From positions 1,399,427 to 1,463,426 of the forward strand of contig JADCRB010000017.1 of the NCBI GenBank assembly GCA_021464245.1: DNA of 64,000 nucleotides, written 5' to 3'. The notes under the pieces were generated by a model. That model had not been told where the DNA came from and made no database searches. It saw only the letters and a program-made list of their open reading frames with translations. How positions within the stretch are numbered: position 1 is the stretch's first letter; every line of letters starts with the position of its first letter. The position numbers and the translations under genes are program-made. Source of the stretch: Carallia brachiata (Eukaryota; Streptophyta; Magnoliopsida; Malpighiales; Rhizophoraceae). Shown here one piece after another: positions 12,259-24,300 of this stretch.

Positions 12259-12384
12259 AACTATAAGTATGGGCTTTCTAATTCTCAAACCGTAGAGTGA
12301 GGAAAATTCTTGTTCAAAACTTTAAGGATTCTCGCTACTGCTATGAAATATCTTTGTAAGTTTTTTTAAACTTTTTTTAATAAT
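12259..12384 (+). repeat. Pararetroviral leader repeat, copy 1
   Basis: About 125 bp starting at a TATAAGTATGGG TATA motif. It aligns along its whole length with 13854-13980 at roughly 75-80% by eye. Upstream flanks of the two copies differ. Together they bracket 1.6 kb, either two partial copies of a tandemly integrated viral genome or a local duplication. Confidence 0.75.
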
Positions 12385-12849
12385 GTTTCATTTTTGTCAA
12401 ACATTTTATAGAAGACTTTAATTTTGAGATTTATAATAATATTCCTATAGAAAACGATGAAATTGAGTTTTTCTTAACTTTTTCTACCTAACATAAAGAT
12501 TTATCTTCCTATCAACTACTCTTTGTCAACCCTTTCTACCCCCATTTCCATCCAAAAATTAAATGAAAAAAAATTGGAATCATGCATGTCATAAATTCCC
12601 ATATTTACATATTAATCTCTATGAAAAAAAATCTTTAAGTTTTATAAGTTATTATGAGTATCAAAGTTGAAATATTCAGTACGAAAACAAACTGACAAAA
12701 CTAAGTAAACTATTTTAGAATAATTTTTTTCTATGTTATAATAATAAATAAAACGTCACAATATTTTTATTTTCAAATTAGCTTAGGTTGCTATCAAACT
12801 ACATTTATAAAAGAAGAAGAAAGAAGCAAATCAGTTTTGAGAAGTTAGA

Positions 12850-13285
12850 TATGAGGAATAATTATTAAAAAAAATATTTAATTCACTAATAATTAAAAAA
12901 AAAAGAAAAACAACAAAAAATTTACTATTAAAACTTGGAAACTTCTGATTCGAGGATGAAAGCACGCTTCACCCACCATATGAAGTTAGACCTGTTGAGA
13001 AATAATAACACAAAAATAATTAACTCACTAAAAATTAAAAAAACAAAGAAAAGGAAGATAACAAAAGATTTTTACCTTTGAAGTTGGAAGACGTCTGATC
13101 TAAGGACGAAAGCACGCTTCACCCACCTTGAAGTATGAAATAAGACTTGTTGAGGAATAATTACAAAAAAAAACTAATTAATACACTAAAAATTCAAAAA
13201 ATAACAAAGAAAGAAAAATAACAAAAGAATTTTACCGTAGAAGTTGGGAGATGACTGGTCGGAGGAAGAAAGCACGATTCAGCCA
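12850..13285 (+). repeat. Three-copy ~150-bp tandem repeat in the viral leader
   Basis: The core AAGCACGCTTCACCCACC occurs at 12960 and 13110, and in altered form at 13270, a spacing of 150 and 160 bp. Each copy starts with GAGGAATAATTA-like sequence followed by A-rich DNA. Copies run about 12850-12993, 12994-13148 and 13149-13285. The third runs into the + strand coding piece. Confidence 0.85.
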
Positions 13286-13700
13286 CCACAAAATGTCAAT
13301 GATTTTCTGTTTTTCTCTCAAGAGCAAATCGATAGCTTTAGTAGATTCAGGAGTAGATTTAAATTGCATACAAGAAGGATTAATTCCAACAAAATATTAC
13401 GGAAAAAAACAACCACTTCATTAAGAAGAGCAAATGATAAAAAACTAAAAATCAATTATAAATTATCAAATACACACATATGTAACAAGGGGATATGGTT
13501 TAAAAATACATTTATATTAGTCAAGAGTTTATCTCAAGCTTTAAGACTGGGAACACCCTTTTTAACACAAATAAGAATACAAACAAAGGCTTAAAGAGGC
13601 ACTATCTCAAGTTTCAGATGATGACATGCCTCAATCAGATTCTTGCTATAATAATAAAGATCTAGATTATGGAGATTTGATTTCTTATCTTTACAGCTAA
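13286..13700 (+). pseudogene. Pararetrovirus coding fragment (+ strand)
   Basis: An open stretch ending near 13594 includes the residues GTPFLTQI. An almost identical word, GAPFLTQI, occurs in the - strand protease-side region at about 15350-15377. Shortly downstream, Asp/Ser-rich coding-like sequence continues to about 13690 in another frame. So part of the same viral polyprotein is present twice, once in each orientation. The fragment is far too short to be functional and begins inside the leader repeat. Which ancestral codons lie at either end cannot be told by eye. Confidence 0.55.
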
Positions 13701-13795
13701 GGAAGATTTGTTATGGCAAGTGACAGACAATTGAATTGTATCCTATCAACTTTAATCATCTTTTATAAAGTTCTTTGTCTTATTCAATAATGTAA

Positions 13796-13866
13796 TCTTA
13801 TATAAGACCTTACGTCATAGGAACTTCAAATGATTTCAAGTTCGGCGTCATGTAATTATAAGTAGG
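13796..13866 (+). promoter_or_regulatory. Caulimovirid-type promoter remnant
   Basis: Two CGTCA words (complement TGACG) at 13813-13817 and 13846-13850 precede a TATA motif, TATAAGTA, at 13857-13864. A further TATATAAG lies at about 13799. Paired TGACG motifs ahead of a TATA box recall the as-1-like arrangement of pararetroviral promoters. The spacing differs from the classic element, and activity is unknown. Confidence 0.5.
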
Positions 13867-13980
13867 GGCTTTTTAGTTCTCAAACGGCAGAGTAAGGAAA
13901 AATCTTGTTTAGAACTTTGGGGATTCTCATTATTGCTATGAAATCTCTTTGTAAGTTTTCTATAAACTTTTTCTGATAAA
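13854..13980 (+). repeat. Pararetroviral leader repeat, copy 2
   Basis: Counterpart of 12259-12384: it starts at the TATA motif and ends shortly before the point where the - strand pol relic begins. That junction (about 13985) is therefore a rearrangement breakpoint. Confidence 0.75.
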
Positions 13981-13985
13981 GTAAA

Positions 13986-15390
13986 GGATGAACTGCTGGT
14001 TCTTGACTTCAAATGAGTCTCGAGTTACTTTTTCTTTACTCGCTGTTTGAGAATACCTATATATCCTAAATCTGAAGCATCAATTTGAACTATTAAAAAT
14101 GCATCTGGATTTGGGATCCCTAAGCATGATAAATTTTTTACTATAGATTGAATTTTAATGATTACTTGTGTCATACCATCATCCTATTTAAGAGGATTTT
14201 TCCTAAGTCTCTTATATAGAGGTATACACATAGTTCTAAGATTAGAAATAAAATTCGATACATAATTTAAACAGCCAAGAAATCTTTGTAATTGTTGTTT
14301 ATTCTTTATTTCTTTAAGAAATTTTTCGGCAAATTATATAGCTCTATCAATAAGAGTTATCGTTCCTTAATAAATATTGTATCCTAAAAACCTTGTTTTG
14401 ATTTCTCCTAATTTTCATTTCACTAGCAGATACTACTAATCCATTTGTCTTAATAATATTTAAAAATATCTTAAGATGTTGAAAATGTTCAGTTATTAAT
14501 TTGGAAAATATTAACACATCATCTATATATAGTATTGCAAATTTTGAATAAGAATTGAATATGCCATTCATAATGTTTTGAAATTCTAAAGGAGCATTTT
14601 TAAGTCCAAATGACATAACATTCCATTCATAATAACCAAAAGGAATAGTAAAAGTAGTTGTATACTTATCTTTTGTCTGTTTGTACTTGCCAAAAACCTG
14701 ATTCCATATTGAATTTTGAAAATATAACTGCTCTAGACAGCATTTTTATTAAATCTCGTTTGTTAAGCATGAGATATCTAATCCACTCTAAAACTTTATT
14801 ATGGGTTTATAATTTATAACAAGTCTAGGACCACCTCTTTCTATTTCAGCATGATTATTAACATAAAAGGCTGATATGACTAAGGAGATTTACTATGACG
14901 TATTATTCCTTTTTCTAATAAATTATTAATTTCTTGTTTCCAATATTCTAAAAGTTCTTTATTCATTTGTATAGGTTGACCTTTGTAGGAATATTTTTTT
15001 CATCAAATCCCTTAACATAAGATAGTTTTACTAGATGTTTCTTTCTATGCCAAAATGCATTGGGCAAATTCGAAAAAACCTTTGTCTCAAATTGTTTAAT
15101 AAAATCTTTAATAATTTTTTGGTCTTCTTTTGTCTATATTTTCTCATCAATACGTCTATGATTGATCTCTTGATTCAAAAGATGAAGATGCTTTTCTCTT
15201 TTGTATTAACATTATCTCTTGTCCTTTAAAAATAGTGTTGTCTCTTAATATATTATGTTTTGAGACTTTTGTTTTTATTAAAAATTTAAAACATATCTCT
15301 TCACTTGATATGTTTGCTATTATTCCTTTTGTGGTTATTTTAAATTGATATATTTGTGTTAAAAAGGGTGCCCCCAATATTAAAGCCTAA
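13986..15390 (-). pseudogene. Pararetrovirus pol relic: protease edge, reverse transcriptase, RNase H
   Basis: Reading down the - strand, a protease-side stretch (15377-15156) is followed by a degenerate N-terminal reverse transcriptase. A clear RT core lies at 14616-14347, with FGLKNAPLEFQNIM and the catalytic Tyr-Ile-Asp-Asp box (about 14519-14530). RNase H-type sequence follows (about 14345-13990), where FLGCLNY-like and Asp-Ala-Ser-Asp-like words are readable. Stops and shifts interrupt it at least near 14360, 14700-14750 and 14030. FGLKNAP plus YIDD without an integrase downstream favours Caulimoviridae over Ty3/gypsy. It is not expected to make an active enzyme. Confidence 0.8.
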
Positions 15391-15399
15391 GACAAGTTT

Positions 15400-16570
15400 G
15401 TATTATTTGTTAATATGTTAATATGACCACAGTTATTATTGTAGCATATTCCAGAATGTATATCATTATTGTCTGAACTATAATTTGATGAGTCCTCTTG
15501 TATTTAAAATATTTCTTCTTCTGATTCATCATCTAAATTGCTATCAGTATCAGAATTTTCTTTTATGAATGCAATTATTTTGTTTTTCAATTTATCTTCT
15601 AATTCTAATGATTGAATCTTCTCTTTGAATTTATATTGATTTTTATAGTGTCCTTTTTTTTCCACATTTGTAACATACTATATTTTTTTTTAGTAAAAGG
15701 TTTCTTCTTATTTTTATTATATAATTCTATAGGTCTTTTTGAAGATTGATTATTATATGATTTACCTTTTGTAAGATTTGTTTTTTCTATATTTCTTATA
15801 TTTTTGTTTTCGTCTTTTGGAAGGTGCTACCACGGTTTCATATCCATATTGTGCACAAAATGATCCTAATTCCTTTTTGCTTTCTTTTAATTCGTTTTTC
15901 ATTTTTTACTTTAATTTTAAATCAATACATAAACTTAATCCTTCATTATTTATGTATGTTATTATATCACCATAAGACAATGAATCATAAGGTACACTAT
16001 TATTATGAGCATCTCTAATCCATTGTTTTACTTTTTTACTAAATAACTTATGTAATCTAGTTGTGAAACATTCTTTCCAATATGAATGGTTACAATCAGT
16101 TCTAGTAAATATTTTTGTTGAAAACATATCTTTATACCATCTAAAGTGTTGTAATGTTGGGCATCTTAGATTAGATAATATTCCTGATGATTTTTCTTGT
16201 AATTGTCTTGCTTTTCCTAAAAAATGTTTAGTTATAGCATATATTAAAAAGGCTACTACATTTTCTTGATATTCTTCTCTAGGTTCCATTTTTATTTCTA
16301 CTGTTTGGGAGTTTGAGGTAGATGGGGTGTGAATAGGTATATGTGTAATGACCCTCTTGGTTGCATTTAAAATTTGTTCTCAATCTATGTCTGTTAAGTA
16401 ATGATGCCACCTTCCTTTTAATGATCCAGTAAATCCTGATATTAAATTCCAAGCGCATGTTTTATCACTATTTCCTTTGTTTTTGTAAGCAATTGCACAA
16501 ATTGTCATTTTTTTTCTATCATTTGAATTATGTTATGTTCACTATAACCATTTAAATTCCACTTCCTCCA
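15400..16570 (-). pseudogene. Pararetrovirus coat-protein region relic
   Basis: The longest open part is 16289-15906 (127 residues), with an aromatic and Lys-rich motif around SYWKECF and LFSKKVKQW, typical of the caulimovirid capsid region. Further along, at about 15675-15640, a Cys-X2-Cys zinc-knuckle start is present, but its His lies in another frame because an eight-T run (- strand A run) near 15653-15660 breaks the frame. An Asp/Ser/Glu-rich stretch (about 15600-15480) follows, as in the acidic tails of these proteins. Upstream (16570-16300) similar coding sequence is broken by several stops. This order, coat then pol on the same strand, matches pararetroviruses. Confidence 0.7.
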
Positions 16571-17040
16571 AAATTTGTTATCGCAGAGTATTGTTTTTCT
16601 TCGATCTTGATATCTGGAATTGAAGGCCTAGCATAATAATGTTTTATTTTATGTTTAGGATAATTTTTATTATTACTATATATTTTGTTGAGACTAAGCT
16701 CTTCTTAAAACTGTAACGATAAATTAACTATTTCATCTTTTGAGTCAATTTTTATTTTGAATATTTTTGGGTTATTATTTTGAGTATTTATTCTTGTGTA
16801 GAGTCTTGTTTTAATCTATTTGACTCAGGTACCTCAAGGATAGAGAATAATGGTTTTGTTCTTTTAAAAGTATTTTTGGAGCTTTCTATCTCATCTTTTC
16901 ACATAAATTATCTTCAATTATTTGTAATTGATAAGCTATAGAATATAAAATCCGATTTGTAAAATTATTTTGATTTTCAATATTCTTAGTAACCTTTTGA
17001 GTAATTATAGTTGTGTTTTAATAACCTTTTTGTTATTAAA
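16571..17040 (-). pseudogene. Upstream part of the pararetrovirus relic
   Basis: Coding-like sequence on the - strand, including the readable stretch KPLFSILEVPESNR (about 16865-16820). It lies upstream of the coat region and may join the movement-protein side. It is interrupted by many stops, and its left limit is a guess: beyond about 17040 I can no longer see codon structure. Confidence 0.45.
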
Positions 17041-18100
17041 TACTTGTATTTTACTCTCAAATAGTAACATGTAAGTTGAGATTTTGAATTTTTTTATTTT
17101 TTTTTACTTTCTTAAAGATTACACAATATATTTCTGTTAACTGGTGAATTAAAATAGTGTATTTTACCTTTTTTAAAAAATTTCCGTTAGTCGACAATAA
17201 TTTTTAACGGTTTGACTATCAGAAGGACTGATTTGAAGCAAAATCAAAATGTTTAAAACTGAAATGAAATTTCAAAAAGGTTTAGAACTTAAATAATAAA
17301 AAAAACTTAAAAATTTAGAACTAAATAAATGTATATCTCAAGGAGAGTACCCCTCAACCATGAGGTGAGAAATTCAACTCCCACCAATCTCATTTATCAT
17401 TCCTTTTATGTGCCCATTAACGCAATTTTGGCGTGCTACTGCTTTGGGTCACACATCGATTAAGGCATAAGTAAAAATTTTGAGTTAAAGGTAGATTTGG
17501 CAACTATTAAGTCGACATTGGTTAATGCATCCATAACAATAAGGAGAACATCCTTCTTGAGTCTCCTAACTTGCTAATGTTGTTGCTGCGGAGTCGGATC
17601 CTTCTCGTCTGATTGGTCAATTTGAGTCTGATTCATCTTTTACATACAAGAGTTGAAGGATATTTTTATCAAAATATTTTAAACCAAACTCATAAGAAAA
17701 AAATTACATAATTCAATTTTAATAGTGTGTTTAATTTGATGAAAAATGAATGAAAAAGAAAATAAATAAAAAAATTTTAATTAAAAAATATTATTATTAT
17801 TATATTATTTTTAACATTTTTTTTCTCACAACTTTTTCATCAATCAAAACAACTAAATTTTACTATTTTTCTTATAAATTACTATTTATTTTTTCTCATA
17901 ACTTTTTATCAATTTAAACAACTCTATTTTTTCACAACTTTTTTCTCGTAACTTTCTAATAATCCAAACACGCTATAAGAGATTCAGACATGAACTTTTA
18001 TTAATTTCCTCCACGTTGCATTATAACGGAAATTAAATTAAAAAAGTATTGCAAAGGCAACGAGCCTATTTACAACCATCTTCGACCGCTAAATTACCTG
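17041..18100. other. AT-rich intergenic DNA with a MITE
   Basis: No gene is seen. The span between the virus relic and the helicase promoter contains one MITE-like element at 17723-17974. The rest is A/T-rich without clear structure. Confidence 0.5.
17723..17974. mobile_element. 252-bp MITE-like element
   Basis: The left end reads AGTGTGTTTAATTTGATGAA. The right end, on the other strand, reads AGCGTGTTTGGATTATTAGA. These are imperfect terminal inverted repeats over about 20 bp around an AT-rich core with no coding capacity. No certain target duplication was found, so the superfamily is unknown. It lies about 350 bp upstream of the helicase start. Confidence 0.55.
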
Positions 18101-18210
18101 TCTAATCTGCCCCCAATGCCTTTTTTTTTTTTTGTTTTGGTCATTAAAAAAAAAATAATAAAAACAAACTACGTTAACAAACACCAAAACCCAAAACCCT
18201 CTCCGCCTCG

Positions 18211-18319
18211 TATAAAAACAAAGGCTCTCTCTCCGTCTTTCTCTCCGTCGCGCGTTGGTGTCAGTCCGTGGCAGCGGCAGCGGCAGCGGCGCGTGAGAAG
18301 TGGAGGAGGAGGCAGAGAG
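18211..18319 (+). promoter_or_regulatory. Core promoter and 5' leader of the helicase gene
   Basis: A TATA-like TATAAAAAC at 18211-18219 lies 109 bp upstream of the start codon. It is followed by a CT-rich leader common in plant genes. A short GGCAGC repeat (about 18269-18291) sits just before the coding start. The transcription start is not determinable by eye. Confidence 0.45.
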
Positions 18320-21300
18320 ATGGCAGTGGACAAAGACAAGGTTGACGAAGAAGCCTCCTTTGCTCGTTTCTGCAAGATTGTACTCGGTTGGGACTATTTC
18401 CGCCTCCTCAACGAAGACCAAGTATTCTCAATTCTCTCTCTGTGCTGTGCTGTTTGTTTGTTTGTTCTTCCTCCTCCGCCTCATGGGATTTCAATTGATT
18501 TTTTTGTTTTGGGCGTTTTGTGCAACCAAAAAAAAAAAAAACCAGAAGCGGAAAGGAAAGGGTGAATACGATATTGGTGATTTTGGGGGTTTGAAACCGG
18601 TGAAAAATTCTTACAAAGATGTTGGAGATTATCTCTCTACTTTCGAACCCCTTTTGTTCGAAGAAGTCAAGGCTCAGATTATCCAAAAGAAGGACGACGA
18701 AGAAGGTTTCTTCCATGATCCTTCTCTTCATATTTCCTTTTCTGATATTTTCTCAGCATTTTGCGGTGCTTCTTCTTTTTTGGTGTCCTGCATTGTATAG
18801 TGCTAAACGAAAAACCCAAAAAAAAAAAAAAAGGGTTGTTGGAGTAAATTTGTGTAATGGATGCTAACAAAACAATTTTTTTTATTTTGTTCTTTTTATT
18901 TTGGCTGTTGCAGTGACGGAGTGGGTGATGAGGCTAGTAATGGAATGGAACGAGGCAGATGGGTTTCTTTTGCCTGCAGTTACTTACGGAGATGATGAGG
19001 GGGAGAAAATATCCCAAAACGATCTTTTGCTGCTTTCAAGGGAGCCTGTAATCCATTTTTTTTCTGAATATATTCAGTATTCCTGCCTTTTTCATTCATT
19101 TCCGCTGCTACTCAGATGTGTTTTCTTGTACTGGCTCGCCCCACTTCTTTAAATCAATTCAAGTAGAAGGCGACCGTCTTCCCTTTTTTTTTTTCTTTTT
19201 TCTGTATATTCCATGATTAGTTGGAACACTTATTATTATGATAGTTTTTTTGATGTTTTGGAATCCTGTCAAAGAGGTAAATCAATCTAAAATTGTATTA
19301 CTCGGATGGTTGCCTAGCTGACCAATTAAGCTGTTGAAGGCTTTGATTTATATGTTAGTATCTGAGCTCATATTTCATTTTGATTGGCTTTTATTTGGCT
19401 TTTATTTTCACACACCTGTTCTTTTATTTATTTTCTTAAAAAAATTTTCTTTAAGTACTACCTACTGTTTTTTTGTCATTATAGTTGATTTCCTTAATGA
19501 ATGATGGTTGTTGCTTAATACAGATTAAAGGGGGTGGAAAGCTCCCTAGGACGTATGCGTTTGCTTTGGTGGAGCACCGCCAACATAATCTTCTTAGACT
19601 AAGAATGTATTTGGTTGGAGAAGTCATGCAGCTAAATAAAGATGCTGTTGAATCTCGTCCAAGACTGATAAATATGAGGTCTCTTATTACCTCTCCTTTA
19701 AAGCCACAGGAAAAGCCCCTCTTCAGTCTAAAGGTAAACGTGTTTGTGAAATCAGAGATTTTTTTTTTTTTCTTCTGAATTCTGCTATATCTTCTTTAAT
19801 CTGTTATTGATCACTTAATGATCTTGATTTTTTGGATTGTATTTCAATCATAACATATTCCACGCAACTCAGTCTGCTAATAACGATTTCAAGTGTTTTC
19901 TTGCTTTTGTGTCAGTATAGAAAATTGGATCTAAAAGGACTCTTTTTTCCATTTGACATTATCCCAATGAAAAGAAGGAAAAAAAGAGATTATATACACG
20001 TTTGGTTCCAAATCTGTTGTCAAACTTTATCTAAAAAAAAAAATACACATTACTTTTGACATTGCAACTATTTATCTTGGTGTGGAGGCATCACTACTTT
20101 TTGTCAGAGGGGAAATCTGCAGGATCTAGATTGAGCAGTGGTTTGTTTAGATGGAAAAGTCACTTTATTTTTTCTTTGTAACGATATGGAATCTAGATAT
20201 TCCTGAAATGCAATTTTCAATAATATGATTCTGAGTTGAAAAGAGCCATAGTGACCTTGGATTGAATTGTATGAATACTTTTGAGTTTAAATGGATGCTT
20301 CTGCTTGTGGTTGGAACTTTGGTATTGAGAAATTGTATGAGAACGATTCATTGTGAATGTTCCTTTTAGAATATGCATTTTGCCATCTAATTCTGCATTT
20401 CTCTTTCCAGCGAATAAAGGTGAACTCTTTAACAATTGCCTTTATTGTTTATTAATTTATGTCATGTCATTGATGAAATATCTTCCGTTTCTTCCCCATA
20501 TTGAAGTCTTCTATGGACCACAAAGATTAAAGAAATGGCTAACATGGTACTGGTCTCCTTGTACTGTTGTAAAACCAATCGATATTTTTGGAAGCGAATG
20601 TTTATTTATATTCATTCCTTTAGCTTTTGATTTTAATAATGATGGCTGAATTTTATGTTAGTCTGTTGTCTTGCTGCATTGTTCTTTTCATTGTGACTGC
20701 AACATCCCATAGGTGTCATTCTTCGATATCCTGAGTTCTTGTGGTTCTCTCTTTCTAGGTGTTGGAAATATTCTGTGGATGTTTTGGAATTGCGCATTTT
20801 TGGAGTTCCATCTTTTTTGTACCCTGATTAGGTTGCCATTTCATTCTTACTTAAGATAGCTGGATGGCTATAGCTAAAAATTTGGCCAACTTTCTTTCCT
20901 TCTAAATTTAATGTTGTATAAGAATCTCATGTCAAGGTACATGCATGTGTAGTTTTGGCCTTTTGTTTTGTGGACACATTTTTTATTTTCCCTTCAGTAT
21001 GTAATGTTGATGGATTTGAGTTGAATTACGAAGATTCTTGTCTTGCAATCATTTTTCTAAAGGAAGGGAACTCTCCATTTGGACAGGAAACAATATTTTG
21101 GCTGGCATCTTAAGGGATTTGATGCCTTACTTTTTGTTGTTGCTGCTACCAGTATTTTTTTTCTCTCTTGAAAATCCAAATTATAGACAGTTTTATTAAG
21201 AGTGTTTTGTAATAAACCTGCCAACATGTGCTTCTCCAAAACAACTTATTGGTCATGGTTTGGTTTTGAATGTGTTCTTGTAATTGCCTTATATTTTTTT

Positions 21301-24300
21301 ATATGAAGCCATCCAATTCATTGATTGACTGCTCTAGATCATGTATCTTCTTGAAACTTTATAGTTATTGTATTAAGGTACACTTTTGTTTTTTTGGCAT
21401 AATTGGTGTGAACAGCATTTTGATGTAATTTTTTCTGCAGATATGCAGTTTATCAACTATTTCCCGTGAATATTTGGCTCTGCGGTCAATTGGTTCTCTT
21501 CCTTTCAAGAATTTAATACTATCAGCTGCAGATAATAATTCCAGTTCTGAAAATCAGTCATGGAAAGTTTCTGAAGCTTTGCGTGAGTACTATGCAGGAT
21601 GTCTCAACAAGTCACAAGTAGATGCAGTAAATGTGAGTTTCGACCCATAATTTGAAATATGTCATTTGACAATTTGATGTTTTGAAATTTTTCTATCATG
21701 CTAGTGGTTGGGTTTGTACAATTTCAAAGCACAATTGAGTAATACATTGGTCATATTTTAGATGAACTTACAAGGGGATAACATATTTTTGTCTTTCTCC
21801 TTATGGTCATGAGGTTGTTGTTGATGCCGGTGAAGCCATCATATTTTCCCTTAGTTTGTGGGGAATAATTTTGATATTTGAGAATTATGGTTTACCAATT
21901 AGAAGGTAAAAAGAAAAGCATTAATATGGTCATTGGGGTTGCATTCATTATAACTGTTTGGTTCCTGGTCAAGCAAATTATATCATTATTCAGTATTGTG
22001 TCAATCATTTTTGTTCTTAGGAAGTCAGCTTTACCATAAATCGGGGTGTACTTTTACTTTATTTTGCAGATTAGAATTTCCTTTTAGATTGTTTTAACTA
22101 CCTATAAAACAAATCGGCTTTAATAGATGGGCAATTTATTGGTGGGAAATTTATTGGAGCGAGCAGTGGGTAAGGGCTGGGTGTAATTGCTCAAGGGATT
22201 TGCATTATAAAATCAAGATTAGTAATCACCATAAGAGAAGTAACCCTGTCAATGTAATTGATTCAAAGTGTGATTGTTTCTCTGGCATGTCTGTTCTGTT
22301 ATGAATTTGATTATTGGTGAATTTTTTTTCAACTTAATTCGGCAATATTATAAATTGATTTCATTCTTGATGCCATTGATCCTCCTTTACATGGTTTATT
22401 ACTATGCAGAAGAATGTCTTTTTTTATCCTCCTTCCACTCATTTCCTACTTCTATATTTATGGAACTTTTCTACCATCTAGAATAAACAATTGTAAAACA
22501 GTGTGTTGTGACACCAACATTTAGATTAACAGACACCCTAGAATAAGTTTTGCGTTAAAAGAAGTTATGTATTAGAAGCCCAATGCTGACTGTGTGAAGG
22601 ACTTGGAAGCTGGTTCAGCATTTGGCAGCTGGTGCTTTGTGGCAAAATTATCTAAGTGGGTAACATTCACAAAATTGCTGAACCAGGCAGTTGCTGGTTG
22701 ATGCATTTATGGTGGTTTCAGGATTGCCTTTTGGACTAGCGTAGCTTCTTGCAGATTACTTACTAGGGTTTCTTAAATCAAACTGAAAGCAAAGTATCAC
22801 AAATGAATTTGGCATGGCATCTCAACACATCCATGGAAGTGCAGAGCCAAGTTTCTTTCTTCCAATTTGAAGTGGGACAGCACAATCATATCTGAAATGT
22901 CTCAGAAAGTTTCATCTTCTACTGCTTTAAGGCTTAAGTAAACTAAGTGTCTAGCACTTGGCATATAGGAAAATTAGGAAAGAAGTGCACTGGCAACAAC
23001 TTGCAGGCAACACTTTCTGACTGCGGACTAAGAATGCATTAAAACCAACAAATAATTTCATTCATCCGCAAAATTTAAAATCTCCATCTGATGTGTAATG
23101 TTTGGAAACTTCTTGATGGAGCTTTCACTAATAAGAAACCAGTTTTCATTTCGCTTTCTTGATTTCGTATCTAGTTTCTTCTTATAGTTATGTACATTCC
23201 ATGTATGTATTTGCTGATGGCATGTATCATTGAGAAACACACGGAAAAACATGGATTTAGCATCATGTTTGCTTCTCAAAATTGAACCAGAGGTTCTCAT
23301 TCAAGGTATGATGTTTTATTGTTGGAAATGTTTAAGCGTGCATCAGAATGAAATCATGATGTAAAAATCAAAATCACATTACTTCTTTCAGTAATTGTCT
23401 TGCTTTGTTTTTGTCAATAGTATAAGGCCTAACATTGATAAAGTACAAGGACCTGACTTGGATTATAAGGTTTATGGATTTTACCATCTACTGGCATAAT
23501 TGTTTATGTGGATATAAGGCTCCAAGTCATTATTTGACATAATATTAGAGCTTGATTCACCCTCTTATCTATGCCCATGTGTTCAGTTTAAATCAGTTTA
23601 GCACACAGTGTTAAGGCCTAATGCATTGGTTCGGCTGGTCAGTTCCCAATTTAATTGTGTCACGTCGGGCTTAACACATGTCAAAGGGGTGTGTTAGGGT
23701 GTAAAATTCCAAGCTGATAAATTATAAGGTTCTGCTGGCTTGGCTTATAATGTCTGTGGGTTTTACCATCTACTGGCTTAATCTTTTTGGTGGATATGTG
23801 GTTCCAAAGCACTATTTGACGGTTTTATTAAGCCTAAGCAGCGGCACATAATTTTGTCTTTTTTTTTTTTGGGGGGGGGGGGGGTGGGTGGCGTTTAACT
23901 GAGTTGATTTAGGCTTATCCCTTGTTTCATCTTTTTCACTTTCTTCAATCCTCATCACACCGATTTCACAGAGGGATCTGCCATACTTTGATTTGATACC
24001 CAATAATTAACATTATGTTGGATTTCCTTTTCCTCCATTTCTTCTTCTGCCAAGTATCTCACATTTTCATTATGTTATTTGGTTGATTATTGGTCATGGT
24101 TTTAGCATATTTGATGCTATTAAGTTAAATGGGGTACCAATTGATGATTTACCATTTGCAATGATATTTCCAATATTATATTTGCCATGAAAAACTAGCT
24201 TATATCCGTGTGTTTAGTTCTGAACACTTCACTGTGAACCTGAATATTTGTTTATTTTTCGCACAATGTATATGTGTTTGTTTTGCAGGCAGGCCTCTCG

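Larger units (their letters stand above)
12259..17040. mobile_element. Rearranged endogenous pararetrovirus relic (Caulimoviridae)
   Basis: The locus combines caulimovirid-type reverse transcriptase/RNase H, a zinc-knuckle coat-protein region and a TGACG/TATA promoter with leader sequence. The best fit is the petuvirus/florendovirus group (inferred from motif style). It is split. Promoter, leader and a short coding piece lie on the + strand (12259-13985). Pol, coat and upstream coding lie on the - strand (about 13990-17040), meeting tail to tail near 13985. Every coding part carries stops and frame breaks. No LTRs or integrase are seen, as expected for this family. It is a dead genomic fossil, described here only as seen. 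Confidence 0.82.

Noticed and set aside
13986..16300. Ty3/gypsy polyprotein rather than a pararetrovirus
   Set aside because: There is no integrase, no LTR and no gypsy-type PBS. Coat with zinc knuckle next to pol, plus the TGACG/TATA promoter, fits Caulimoviridae better.
18089..18870. Several - and + strand frames over the first helicase exons
   Set aside because: They are antisense or intron read-through shadows. The spliced + strand model matches the helicase family and explains the region.
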